Source: Planctomycetota bacterium (lineage in GTDB: Bacteria; Planctomycetota; Planctomycetia; Pirellulales; Pirellulaceae). From it: DNA of 43,551 nt. The stretch lies in the NCBI GenBank assembly GCA_017303505.1, contig JAFLCP010000058.1, positions 1-43,551 of the forward strand, given 5' to 3'. The notes beneath the pieces are model-generated. The model saw nothing but the letters and a program-made list of their open reading frames with translations. It searched no databases and was not told where the DNA came from. This document shows positions 1 to 8,567 of this stretch, piece after piece. Both the position numbers and the translations under genes were made by a program. Each line of letters begins with the position of its first letter. Positions within the stretch are counted from its first letter, which is position 1.

Positions 1-1314
1 CAAGCGATCGATATGCACCGACTCGGTCAATTCGGCAATCCATTTTGGATCGTTGGTCAGTGCCGTGCCGATCAATGTGGACCCAATTTTGGAAATCATG
101 TCCTTCTGCGGGCATTGAACCACGCTTGTGAATGGGAACATGTATTCCTTCGCAGCCACGCCTCGTTCCGGTGAATCGCAATGGACAATCATCGGACGCA
201 AGTACGCGCACAGTTCGCGTTCTACCAATCGATCGCCGTAGCTTGCGGTCATATCGGTAACGCCCGACTCTGCCAAATCTTGTTGCACCATGCCCCAAGT
301 TCCCAACGCCATTTGTTTGTTGGTGAAGGCTGCCAAGCCTGCTTCAGGATCCTGTGGCGGACGCACTTCAACGGGCCCAAGTTTCGCGGCCAAGGCGGCA
401 GCAATTTCTTTGGTGTGTCGCGACGCCCAAATGCCGGAGCAATTGATGCAACCGCGACCGCTGTTGGCATAGATGCTCTCGACCATCATGTCGAGATAAT
501 CTTCCCAGTGATCGACGACATCGTCGCCAATAAGAATCTTGCTGAAGCCAGGACCATGAGCTTGCACGCGCGGGTTACCGGCGTATTGAGCCACAGTTTG
601 AGCGCTGCCAAACACCATCGCTCGTGGAGCTTTACTCAGCAAGGCACCCCCAACGTCATGGCCACCTGGGTACAAACCAAAAGCTTCCGCTGGCATTCCC
701 GCTCCAATGAACGACGCAACCATGCGATAAGGTGTCCATGGTTCTTGCGAGCCGGGCTTTAGCATAAGTCCAACTTGGAGTGCTACGGCAGGCAACCACA
801 AGGTGTGCACGCCCGGTGAATTGTTGGGCAATACGGCTGCCAGGACCGGGGATTGGCATTGATAACTGACGATCACGCCGCGCCCTTCTTCACCATAACC
901 CTTGGCAAAGATTTCTAGGTCTAACCCGCGGGTCAGCGCATCGAGAATCTTGTCCATGTTGGATAACACGAAGGCATTTTTCTTCATGTTCATACGGCAC
1001 AAATGCTCGGGCAGTCCCGTGCTGGCCGATTGTTGATGAACGAAATCATCCACAGTCTGTTGGCCATCACCCATCGGCAATGTTCCGTGCTCGAACAACT
1101 CCGCAGCTTTCTTGCAACATGCAATTAATTGAGCTGGTGAAAGTTGTTTGAGTGCGGCTCGTGCGCGATCGGCTTTTCGCATGTCCATTTGCAACATGCC
1201 ACCGTTCACTTGAGCCAATTTGGCGATCGGTTCACCGGTATCAAAATGCACGATGTCTTGTGCTTCAAGCGATTGATACGGTTTACCCCATCGCAAAGCT
1301 GGGATATGTAACAT
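1..1314 (-). CDS. Aldehyde-dehydrogenase-fold acyl reductase-like protein (3' end outside window)
   Basis: This frame is open from an ATG at 1314 to the left edge (438 codons), so the C-terminus is missing. It reads as an aldehyde dehydrogenase superfamily protein, with an acyl-CoA or acyl-enzyme reductase role most likely. A segment with PNNSPGVH, then AFGLYPGGHDVGG, corresponds to the nucleotide-binding half. NSGRGCINCSG near residue 290 fits the catalytic cysteine loop. GGAG lies 9 nt before the ATG. It starts 29 nt after the stop of the adenylate-forming gene, so the two are very likely co-transcribed. That pairing resembles LuxC/LuxE logic: one enzyme activates a carboxylic acid and the other reduces it to an aldehyde. 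The family assignment is fairly secure; the substrate is unknown. A plain aldehyde dehydrogenase remains possible. Confidence 0.75.
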   Translation of the reverse strand, partial: MLHIPALRWGKPYQSLEAQDIVHFDTGEPIAKLAQVNGGMLQMDMRKADRARAALKQLSPAQLIACCKKAAELFEHGTLPMGDGQQTVDDFVHQQSASTGLPEHLCRMNMKKNAFVLSNMDKILDALTRGLDLEIFAKGYGEEGRGVIVSYQCQSPVLAAVLPNNSPGVHTLWLPAVALQVGLMLKPGSQEPWTPYRMVASFIGAGMPAEAFGLYPGGHDVGGALLSKAPRAMVFGSAQTVAQYAGNPRVQAHGPGFSKILIGDDVVDHWEDYLDMMVESIYANSGRGCINCSGIWASRHTKEIAAALAAKLGPVEVRPPQDPEAGLAAFTNKQMALGTWGMVQQDLAESGVTDMTASYGDRLVERELCAYLRPMIVHCDSPERGVAAKEYMFPFTSVVQCPQKDMISKIGSTLIGTALTNDPKWIAELTESVHIDRL

Positions 1315-1343
1315 CTTCTAGTTCTCCGATTTGTAACCCGTGA

Positions 1344-2474
1344 TCAATAAACGCCGACGGTGGTTGAAGAAGCAATTCCGCGCCATGGTCGAACGCCGCT
1401 GACACCATCCCAAGGATATTTTTCATAAGGAGCTTCGCGTTCTCCTTCGTCGCGTTCCAAGAATCCGGGAACAAAGAATTCTTTGGTCATCGTGTAAAGC
1501 TTCACACGACCTGATTCGCCATAGCCAACGACCTTTTGTGGATCATCAAAGTCAACCAATTCGACCACAGCCCGAGGTTGTGGAGCGTAATAGGTAATCT
1601 TGTAGCCATCTGCAGCGGTCACTGGTTTGCTGCATGCCAATCCCATCAGCGTGTTGCCGTAGGTTGGGGTCATATAGACACCGCTCTCTTCAGGTGCACC
1701 GCCGAAGAACTCTTCGATGCAAAAGCGCGTCCACTGTGGAGTGAATTCGGTACCACCTGAGAAGATACCAGTGATACCAACTTCAGGAATGCTCGTCCCT
1801 TTTTCCGCCAAAGCATAAGCCAACGCTTCGAGCAGCTTAGGGGTGGCAAACATACATTTGATGTCGTGGCCAGCGGTCAGAATGGTAACAGCCTGATCGA
1901 TACAATGTTTCTTGTATTCTTCGAGGTGTTCCATCCAGCCCTTCTTGATCAACTTGATAACCCACCGCGGATCCAAATCGATGCAGAAGCAAATACCACC
2001 GCGATATTGACAGAGATGCTCAACAGCGAGTCGCAAGCGGCGCGGACCTGATGGTCCCAGCATCAACCAATTGGCACCTTTGGGAAAATATTGATCGGGA
2101 AGCGTGTGGCTGAAGAGTTCATAGTCGATGCGGAAGTCATCCACGACTACGCGGCTCTTGGGGATACCTGTGGTACCACCCGTTTCAAATACATAAGCCG
2201 CTTTGCCTTCCAGTCCCTTAGGAAGCCAGCGGCGAACTGGGCCACCACGCAACCACTCGTCTTCGAATAGCGGAAATTTCTTCAAATCATCAAAACCCTT
2301 CACATCCTTGAGCGGATCGAATTTTAGTTCCGCTTTCTTGGCGAGCCAAAATGGCGAACCGGTTGACTCATGAAAATGCCATTGAACGGTTTCGTAGGTA
2401 TGTTGGTCCAAAAGTGTTTTGGCTTCTTGCGACTTCTTTAGAAGGGCAGGATCAACAGGAGCTGTGCTGCTCAT
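1344..2474 (-). CDS. Adenylate-forming enzyme, PaaK/LuxE-like
   Basis: The 376-residue product looks like an AMP-forming ligase of the phenylacetate-CoA ligase or acyl-protein synthetase type, which activates a carboxylate as acyl-AMP. The P-loop-like signature FETGGTTGIPKSR near residue 90 and a later GIFSGGTEF and MTPTYGNT stretch match the adenylate-forming fold. The length is shorter than a full PaaK (about 430-440), suggesting a reduced C-terminal lid domain. An in-frame TTG lies 15 nt upstream; the ATG is preferred. No signal peptide is seen, so it is cytoplasmic. It sits 29 nt before the aldehyde-dehydrogenase-like gene, which suggests that the two act in sequence on one acid. The substrate cannot be told from sequence. 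Confidence 0.72.
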   Translation of the reverse strand: MSSTAPVDPALLKKSQEAKTLLDQHTYETVQWHFHESTGSPFWLAKKAELKFDPLKDVKGFDDLKKFPLFEDEWLRGGPVRRWLPKGLEGKAAYVFETGGTTGIPKSRVVVDDFRIDYELFSHTLPDQYFPKGANWLMLGPSGPRRLRLAVEHLCQYRGGICFCIDLDPRWVIKLIKKGWMEHLEEYKKHCIDQAVTILTAGHDIKCMFATPKLLEALAYALAEKGTSIPEVGITGIFSGGTEFTPQWTRFCIEEFFGGAPEESGVYMTPTYGNTLMGLACSKPVTAADGYKITYYAPQPRAVVELVDFDDPQKVVGYGESGRVKLYTMTKEFFVPGFLERDEGEREAPYEKYPWDGVSGVRPWRGIASSTTVGVY

Positions 2475-2610
2475 AAGGCAAAGATCCAAGATTAAGTGAA
2501 GGTGGGATGTTTCGCTGACCGCCGAGCCGAAACCTTGTTCGTGAAACTCTGGCCTCTAAATTGTAACCTTTTGGCAACTCGTCGTTCACCCCTGTTTTCA
2601 TTTCCGACGA

Positions 2611-2630
2611 CCACCTTAAAGTAGGTGGTG
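2611..2630. promoter_or_regulatory. Perfect 7-bp hairpin in divergent intergenic region
   Basis: ACCACCT and AGGTGGT form a perfect inverted repeat around a 6-nt TAAAGT loop. It lies between the divergent adenylate-forming gene and the DUF2237 gene. There is no following T run, so it is not an obvious terminator. A TACAAT at 2654-2659 could be a -10 box for the plus-strand gene, but no good -35 was found. An operator or leader hairpin is possible. Confidence 0.3.
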
Positions 2631-2741
2631 TGACGTGTGGCTAGTTTCATCGCTACAATACACAGACTTTATCAATCCAGTTAATACTCGAAATGGGTAT
2701 GGGCTGCGTTGTGAAACAACACTGAACTTTCAGGACACGCT

Positions 2742-3107
2742 ATGCCAGCCAAAAATGTTCTCGGAACGGCTCTCGAACCATGTAGTTTTGATCCAATGAC
2801 CGGCTTCTTTCGCGACGGGTGTTGCAATACGGGTGCAGAAGATGTCGGATTGCATCTGGTCTGTTCGGTCATGACCGATAAGTTTTTGGCTTTTTCCAAG
2901 GCGCGGGGTAATGACCTCAGCACGCCAATGCCCATGTATCAATTCCCTGGACTGAAAGAAGGGGATCGCTGGTGCCTCTGCGCTTTGCGTTGGAAAGAAG
3001 CCCTGGAAGCAGGCATGGCCCCACAAGTTGTGCTTGAGGCAACGCATATTTCAACGCTGGAGTTTATCGATCTCGAAGATTTGCAGAAACACGCTGCGAC
3101 CGATTAA
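2742..3107 (+). CDS. DUF2237 family protein
   Basis: This 121-residue protein matches the DUF2237 (COG3651) family across its whole length. The visible family marks are NVLGTALEPC, PMTGFFRDGCC, EDVGLHLVC and KARGNDLSTP. The later stretch GDRWCLCALRWKEA also fits, and the length is normal for the family. Several conserved cysteines suggest metal binding or redox chemistry, but the function of the family is not established. AGGA sits 6 nt before the ATG, which supports this start. It has no close partner gene: the left neighbour is divergent and the right neighbours run towards it. Confidence 0.9.
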   Translation: MPAKNVLGTALEPCSFDPMTGFFRDGCCNTGAEDVGLHLVCSVMTDKFLAFSKARGNDLSTPMPMYQFPGLKEGDRWCLCALRWKEALEAGMAPQVVLEATHISTLEFIDLEDLQKHAATD

Positions 3108-3282
3108 GGCACAACGGCAATATTAATCTGAATTCCCGGCGATACCACACACAGATCGTGGGGCGATGCGCACAGACCATTTTAATTTTTTTCGCGACTT
3201 TCGCTTTTTTCGCGGTTTACTTTGCTCGTTGAGCCACGCATTAACTCGTTCCGCATGAGGCATTGTGCCAACAGAACCGCGC

Positions 3283-3768
3283 TCAAGTCAATACAACGCA
3301 CACTAGGGAAGCGATTACGAAGGCAGATAAAAGCATGCCGCAAAGAACCAAACCTCTCACCCCACCGGAAATTCTAGAAACAAGGACACTGTCAGTTGGA
3401 GAATCCGGATTCACCAACACACGGCGAAGTTGCATGGCCTCATTGGCCAACTTTAGATCCTTGAAGTCGTAGGAACAAAAGAGCTTAATGCACAAACTTG
3501 ACGACGAATATTCACGTTCTCCATACCGGTATCCGTACTGAAAGTCCTTTCTATTCGCGAGCTTTTCGTTCGCTATTTCAATCCAGATTGGGTTCGGATT
3601 TACCTCCGCAAGCAGCTTTCGTAATGGTTCAGAAAGCCAGACGATTTCGGCATATTTCCATCGCAACCGAGCGTTCCGAGCACGAAGGATTGCATATGTA
3701 ATGAGCGCGATAACAACCGCGTCCGTGATCAGTGCGATCCACATCATTATGTAAGCAATCCAGTTCAT
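3283..3768 (-). CDS. Unknown protein with two membrane segments
   Basis: I do not recognise this 161-residue protein. It has a hydrophobic segment at about residues 3-28 and another at about 134-159, with a soluble domain of roughly 100 residues between them that is rich in charged residues, tyrosines and serines. Such a layout suggests a small inner-membrane protein with one extramembrane domain. The ATG lies 2 bp after the stop of the upstream membrane gene, and its GGGA ribosome binding site is inside that gene's last codons, so the two are probably translationally coupled. Confidence 0.6.
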   Translation of the reverse strand: MNWIAYIMMWIALITDAVVIALITYAILRARNARLRWKYAEIVWLSEPLRKLLAEVNPNPIWIEIANEKLANRKDFQYGYRYGEREYSSSSLCIKLFCSYDFKDLKLANEAMQLRRVLVNPDSPTDSVLVSRISGGVRGLVLCGMLLSAFVIASLVCVVLT

Positions 3769-3770
3769 TG

Positions 3771-4151
3771 TTAATTCCCACGACCTTGGAAGTAGCTCCG
3801 CATGAGGATCACGCTACCGATATGCGCTAACGGAATTAGGACCAAGAATGGAAAGTTCCAGAAGTCCAGGACGATCATCGAAAAAAAGCAGAGCAGGAAG
3901 AACCGTACCTTTTGTCTTAGGCCGGACGGAAGAACCCAGAACGAATCACTCAGGCTGCCTTCAGCTTTGGGCAATTCGCCGCGATCATGTAGATAAACTA
4001 TCTGCGATGCGACCAAGTACGTAGAACACCCGAAAAACCATGCACGCAATAGATTCGCGGTAAAGCTAAGTTCCGAAAAACATTGCGGAATCAAGAACAT
4101 TGGCAAGGCAATTGTTAGCGCAATCGCAATCGGACCGTAGGTTTTGTGCAT
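3771..4151 (-). CDS. Unknown small multi-spanning membrane protein
   Basis: This 126-residue product is mostly hydrophobic, with likely membrane segments near residues 7-26, 30-50 and a long stretch at about 84-118. No family was recognised. It is the first gene of a two-gene unit with the 161-residue membrane protein. Its leader, 25 nt before the start codon, holds a nested hairpin (4176-4233) that could control translation or transcription. The partnership suggests that the two form a small membrane complex, which is inference. Confidence 0.6.
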   Translation of the reverse strand: MHKTYGPIAIALTIALPMFLIPQCFSELSFTANLLRAWFFGCSTYLVASQIVYLHDRGELPKAEGSLSDSFWVLPSGLRQKVRFFLLCFFSMIVLDFWNFPFLVLIPLAHIGSVILMRSYFQGRGN

Positions 4152-4175
4152 GATATAGACTCGCCTCTAGCAGCA

Positions 4176-4233
4176 GCCGTTGGGGAGCTCGAATGGCAAG
4201 TGTTATAAGCCATTTTCAATACTACCCAACGGC
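4176..4233 (-). promoter_or_regulatory. Nested hairpin leader upstream of the membrane gene pair
   Basis: GCCGTTGGG (4176-4184) pairs perfectly with CCCAACGGC (4225-4233), and inside it AATGGC (4192-4197) pairs perfectly with GCCATT (4209-4214). A second CCAACGG copy at 4237-4243 can compete for the same left arm. On the minus strand the structure ends 25 nt before the ATG at 4151. No U-tract follows, so it is not a standard terminator of the DUF1501 gene. Confidence 0.45.
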
Positions 4234-4345
4234 AAGCCAACGGGGCATATGAGTCTATTGTGTCTGAAGTCAATAAGCAAACCTAAGATATTATCGCTTT
4301 CGTGGCGTTCGCGTTTTTTGTGGTACGCTTTTTCGGCCGAAGGGG

Positions 4346-5770
4346 CTACGAAAGAATATCCTGCAGCACATTGCCATGCACGTCGGTCAAGCGGAAGTCT
4401 CGACCTGCATATCGATAGGTTAGTTTCTTGTGATCCAAGCCCATCAAGTGCAAGATCGTCGCATGCCAATCATGGATATGGCATTTGTTCTCGACCGCTT
4501 CATAGCCTAAATCGTCCGTAGCTCCATAGCTGAAGCCACCCTTGACCCCACCACCAGCCATCCAAGTGGTATAGCCTTTGTGATTGTGATCGCGGCCATC
4601 GCCGTTTTGTGCATCGGGTGTTCGACCGAACTCGCCACCCCAAATCACGAGCGTGTCCTGCAACAGGCCACGAGCTTTGAGATCTTTGAGCAAGCCCGCA
4701 ATGGGCTTATCAATTTCGGTGCATTTTTCTGGAAGCTCTGTTCGCAAACGAGCGTGATGATCCCAATTGCCGTGCGTCAATTCGATGAATCGTACACCTG
4801 CTTCGGCGAAGCGGCGAGCCAATAAACATTGGCGACCGAAGCCGTCGGTATCGCCTTGACCGATACCATACATGGCCAACGTCTTTTCATCTTCGTTACT
4901 GAGATCCATCATCTCGGGCAATTTATCTTGCATGCGGAAGGCAAGTTCATAGGACTCGATGATGCCTTCGATGCCACTATTGTCAACTTCGTTTCCTTGT
5001 TTGTAGCTTTCAAGTTGTCGACGGTTCATGCTTTGAATGAACTTAAGTTGTCGACGTTGTTGTTCCGAATCTAGGACATCATTGCGCAAATCTGGAAGTG
5101 CATCTTGATCTCCACCAGCTTGTGCAAAGCGAGCACCTGGACCGCGCCCTTGAGGACGCCCGACTTTTGTTCCTTGATACACGGCTGGCAAGAAAGCGCT
5201 GCCGAAATTGGTTGCTGAAGCGGGCGGAGGATTGAGAGCGATAAAACCTGGCAAGTTATCGTTTTCAGTTCCCAGGCCATAAAGTGTCCAGGCACCAAGC
5301 GAAGGTCTCACAAATTGAGCATTGCCAGTGTGCATTTGTGTCATGGCTCGCGGATGCACCGGTTGATCGCAATGCATGCTGCGAATCAAACAGAGCTCGT
5401 CGGCCATCTTGGAGATTTCAGGAAAAACTTCCGAGATCCATAAACCGCTCTTGCCACTTTGTTTGAATTTCCAAGGGGATGGCATGAGACGACTATTGGG
5501 CCCACGATTACCACGACCTTCCGCTTCGGCCAACTTAGGTTTGTAATCGAAAGTATCAACGTGGGATGGCCCACCTTGCATGCAGAGGAATATCACCCGT
5601 TTCGCTCGAGGAGCAAAATGTGGTGCCTTGGGATCCAGGGGATTGCTCGAGTTGTCGGAGGAGTAGGCAGAATTTGCGGAACCTGCTAGTCCGGCAAAAG
5701 CCAAGTACCCAAATCCGGCTGAAGCGGTCTGCAGAATCTGTCGTCGGCTGACTAAGTTGTGTGAAATCAT
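4346..5770 (-). CDS. DUF1501 family exported protein
   Basis: The 474-residue product is a DUF1501 protein, a family related to the alkaline phosphatase/sulfatase fold and abundant in planctomycetes. It starts with a twin-arginine signal, SRRQILQ at residues 8-14, followed by a hydrophobic stretch, so it is exported folded by Tat. FLCMQGGPSHVDTFDYKP, LTHGNWDHH, GGEFGRTP and DHNHKGYTTWMAGGG are typical conserved blocks. The D and H residues in them probably bind metal. The gene follows the PSCyt1/DUF1549/DUF1553 gene by 38 bp, the standard pairing of these two families. AGG 6 nt before the ATG supports the start. The biochemical role of the pair is not established. Confidence 0.93.
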   Translation of the reverse strand: MISHNLVSRRQILQTASAGFGYLAFAGLAGSANSAYSSDNSSNPLDPKAPHFAPRAKRVIFLCMQGGPSHVDTFDYKPKLAEAEGRGNRGPNSRLMPSPWKFKQSGKSGLWISEVFPEISKMADELCLIRSMHCDQPVHPRAMTQMHTGNAQFVRPSLGAWTLYGLGTENDNLPGFIALNPPPASATNFGSAFLPAVYQGTKVGRPQGRGPGARFAQAGGDQDALPDLRNDVLDSEQQRRQLKFIQSMNRRQLESYKQGNEVDNSGIEGIIESYELAFRMQDKLPEMMDLSNEDEKTLAMYGIGQGDTDGFGRQCLLARRFAEAGVRFIELTHGNWDHHARLRTELPEKCTEIDKPIAGLLKDLKARGLLQDTLVIWGGEFGRTPDAQNGDGRDHNHKGYTTWMAGGGVKGGFSYGATDDLGYEAVENKCHIHDWHATILHLMGLDHKKLTYRYAGRDFRLTDVHGNVLQDILS

Positions 5771-5808
5771 GATTCACCTATCTTTCGAAAACGATTTGCT
5801 TTTGACGA

Positions 5809-8487
5809 TTAATCCAACCAACGAAACTCTGCGGTGGCCATGATGGCTTGACAGAGTTGACACCAAGCGGCGAATGTCTTTTCGGCACGATTGCGGCCGG
5901 TGGCAGCGTCCGACGTATCATTGACAAACTTGATGCTCAACTGAACTTCCTCGGCTGTCGGTGGACGACCAAAGCTCAGCATGAATAGTTCGCGAACGCG
6001 TTCTGCCGGTTTGCTTTGATCTTTTGCTAGTCGACGAGCTAAGGCTTCGCTTTGTTGAATCACAAAGTCGTTGTTGAGCATGTACAAAGCTTGATCTGCT
6101 GTGCTCGATATCTCGCGAATAGGAACCACCATACTTGGTTCGGCAAAGTCGAATACAGCTAGCGATCGAGGTAGTAGGTTACGCGCGATTGGCAAGTACA
6201 CCGAGCGATAATAAACCGGTACCGCAAGTGGGTTGGAACGTCCACCGGCCATCATACGGGCCACGTTTCGAAAACGTTCAGCCGGATCGGTGCCTGTTGC
6301 GGACATACCAGGCCCAGTACCAGGAGTTCCAGTGTTAGGGGCTGCCATAATCGTCGACACCGGACCGTTGGGACCAACCAGTGCAAAACCAAGAGCGGAT
6401 ATCAATGAACCGTTGGGACGTTTGGTATCGATCTGGCCGGAACTGGTCAGCATCGCATCGCGAATGGACTCTGCATCCAAGCGACGTCGATTTCCGCGAG
6501 CCAACAGTTCGTTGTCGGGATCTTTTTCAAACAACAGTTGATCTACGTTGCTCGATAGCCGGTAAACATGGGAGGTCGCAATATGTCGAATCAGTTTCTT
6601 GACGGACCAGCCATCCTTCATAAATTTGATTGCCAAATGATCCAGCAACGCTTGCTGTTTGGTACCGGGGCCTGACATACCAAAGTTATCGGGTTCTGCC
6701 ACGAGCGGTTTGCCAATCAGATGTTGCCAGACACGATTAGCCATCACGCGAGCGGTAAGTGGATTGGTTTCACGGGTCATCCATTTAGCTAAGTCCAAAC
6801 GCCCACTCGATTTTGAGGAAAGCTTCGTTGTTTCAGCGTCGAATAAGGCGACAAAGCCGCGAGGTACCTCTTGGGCAGCTTTATCGATTTCTCCGCGCAC
6901 CAAAAGGCGAGCGTTTGAAATTCGATCGCGATCTTGGACCCCCATGCACAGGGCCAATGGTTTTCCATTTTCATCAACGCTGGCAATTCGAGCCTTCACG
7001 GCGACAAGTTGTTGTTCGAGCACAGCCGCATTAACAAACGCCCGGCGTGGATCGCTATTTGGATTGGTGGGATTGGTACCATTGGTCCCAGGACGATTGG
7101 CTGGGTTCGCATTGGGCATTAACTGTTGTCGACGAGCTTGTGCTACTTCAACTTCGAGCTCTTTCACTTGTTCTTTGAGTTGAGCTAACTCGGCTGGTGG
7201 AATCGCTTTGAAGGGGGAGGCTTTATCTGCCAGGGGTAAAGCTAAGAGTCCACTTGGTTGTCGATTTCGTTGACTACGGAAACCGCCATAGAAGGTTTCC
7301 GTACTTCCGAATATTCCAGCCAATGCATAATAGTCGGTCTGACGAATCGGATCGAACTTGTGATCGTGACAGCGTGCACAGGCAACCGAAACACCCATGA
7401 CAACTCGAGTGACGGTATCGATTTGTTCGTCGATTAAGTCCGCTTGAAATTGACGAGGGTTTTGTTCGATTAGCGCTTTGGGACCGAGTGCAAGAAAGCC
7501 GGTTGCGACTAATTGTTCTTGCCATATCTCATCGGTCTTCGCCGGCATCAAATCGCCGGCAATCTGTTCCTGAATAAACTTATTGTACGGCTTGTCCCTT
7601 TGGAATGAGTCGATCACATAATCGCGATAACGCCAAGCGAATGGGAATGTTTGGTCCACTTCTTTCCCAGTTGACTCGGCGTAACGTGCCACGTCCAACC
7701 AATGCCGAGCCCAACGTTCACCGTATTGTGGAGAGTCAAGCAAACGATCCACAACGTTCGCAACGGCTGCATCTTCCGCTTCTTCATAGGCTTTTACAAA
7801 ATCGGCGATATCTGCAGGCGAAGGAGGTAAGCCCGTTAGATCGAAATAAAGTCGACGGAGCAATTTGGTGGCCTCGGTGTCTGCCACAGGTTTCAAATTC
7901 TCGCTTTCTAACTTCGCAGCGACAAAGCGATCGATTTCATTTTTGCACCAGGACTTTAGCTCTTTGACTTCAGGGATTTCGCTTTCGGTGGGTGGCTGAA
8001 AGGACCAGAACTTGCGACCTTTCTCGATGTCTTCGTCAGTGACTTGCGACGATATCGGAGCGACGTGACCACTGCGAGGATCAGGAGCCCCCATCTCGAT
8101 CCATTGTTTGATGTCGGCGATCATCTGGGGAGGAAGTTGTTTGCGAGGTGGCATACGAAAATCTTCGTAATTGATCGCATTCCACAACAAACTCTCTTCC
8201 AGTTTTCCTGGGACAATCGCCGGACCGGATTCGCCACCAGCCAAAAGAGCCTCGCGTGTATCAACCCCTAAGCCGCCGCGAGTCCCCTGCCCTTCAGCTG
8301 AGTGGCAGCTATAACATTGTTCCACCAAAATGGGTCGGATCTTCGCTTCGAAAAACTTGAGTTGTTCAGCCGTATATTGCGGTGCCTCATCTTGAGCGCA
8401 AGCGGTTGGAGCCGACAAGAAAGCGACAAGCTGAGAGCTGAGAAGAGCTCCCAGCCAGTAACTTTGAAACAAGAATTTGGTACGCAT
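5809..8487 (-). CDS. Planctomycete cytochrome-like PSCyt1/DUF1549/DUF1553 protein
   Basis: The 892-residue protein starts with a signal peptide (MRTKFLFQS onward, cut near ACAQ). A PSCyt1-type domain follows with CYSCH at about residues 58-62 and the downstream methionine motif FRMPPR. DUF1549 (PSCyt2) follows, with a second CARCH at about 367, then DUF1553 (PSD1) towards the end. The CxxCH motifs suggest covalent haem. An upstream in-frame ATG exists at 8517, but the ATG at 8487 has AAGAGG 7 nt before it and begins directly at the signal peptide, so it is preferred. The DUF1501 gene follows 38 bp downstream and the EF-hand gene lies 80 bp upstream. A Gly/Asn/Pro-rich linker occurs near the middle. 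The substrate is unknown. Confidence 0.93.
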   Translation of the reverse strand: MRTKFLFQSYWLGALLSSQLVAFLSAPTACAQDEAPQYTAEQLKFFEAKIRPILVEQCYSCHSAEGQGTRGGLGVDTREALLAGGESGPAIVPGKLEESLLWNAINYEDFRMPPRKQLPPQMIADIKQWIEMGAPDPRSGHVAPISSQVTDEDIEKGRKFWSFQPPTESEIPEVKELKSWCKNEIDRFVAAKLESENLKPVADTEATKLLRRLYFDLTGLPPSPADIADFVKAYEEAEDAAVANVVDRLLDSPQYGERWARHWLDVARYAESTGKEVDQTFPFAWRYRDYVIDSFQRDKPYNKFIQEQIAGDLMPAKTDEIWQEQLVATGFLALGPKALIEQNPRQFQADLIDEQIDTVTRVVMGVSVACARCHDHKFDPIRQTDYYALAGIFGSTETFYGGFRSQRNRQPSGLLALPLADKASPFKAIPPAELAQLKEQVKELEVEVAQARRQQLMPNANPANRPGTNGTNPTNPNSDPRRAFVNAAVLEQQLVAVKARIASVDENGKPLALCMGVQDRDRISNARLLVRGEIDKAAQEVPRGFVALFDAETTKLSSKSSGRLDLAKWMTRETNPLTARVMANRVWQHLIGKPLVAEPDNFGMSGPGTKQQALLDHLAIKFMKDGWSVKKLIRHIATSHVYRLSSNVDQLLFEKDPDNELLARGNRRRLDAESIRDAMLTSSGQIDTKRPNGSLISALGFALVGPNGPVSTIMAAPNTGTPGTGPGMSATGTDPAERFRNVARMMAGGRSNPLAVPVYYRSVYLPIARNLLPRSLAVFDFAEPSMVVPIREISSTADQALYMLNNDFVIQQSEALARRLAKDQSKPAERVRELFMLSFGRPPTAEEVQLSIKFVNDTSDAATGRNRAEKTFAAWCQLCQAIMATAEFRWLD

Positions 8488-8567
8488 ACCATTGCCTCTT
8501 ACAAGTTTAGAATCCATGGGTTGAATCAGGAGAACTCGTCACCAAACATTCAAGATTGACTCGAATG

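Noticed and set aside
181-762. 193-codon frame on the plus strand
   Set aside because: It lies fully inside the minus-strand aldehyde-dehydrogenase-like gene, whose translation shows clear family motifs, so this frame is a shadow.
3186-3210. T-rich stretch with GCGA-CTT-TCGC followed by TTTTTT, as a terminator of the DUF2237 gene
   Set aside because: The stem is only 4 bp, too weak for a convincing terminator; the region is simply T- and CG-rich.
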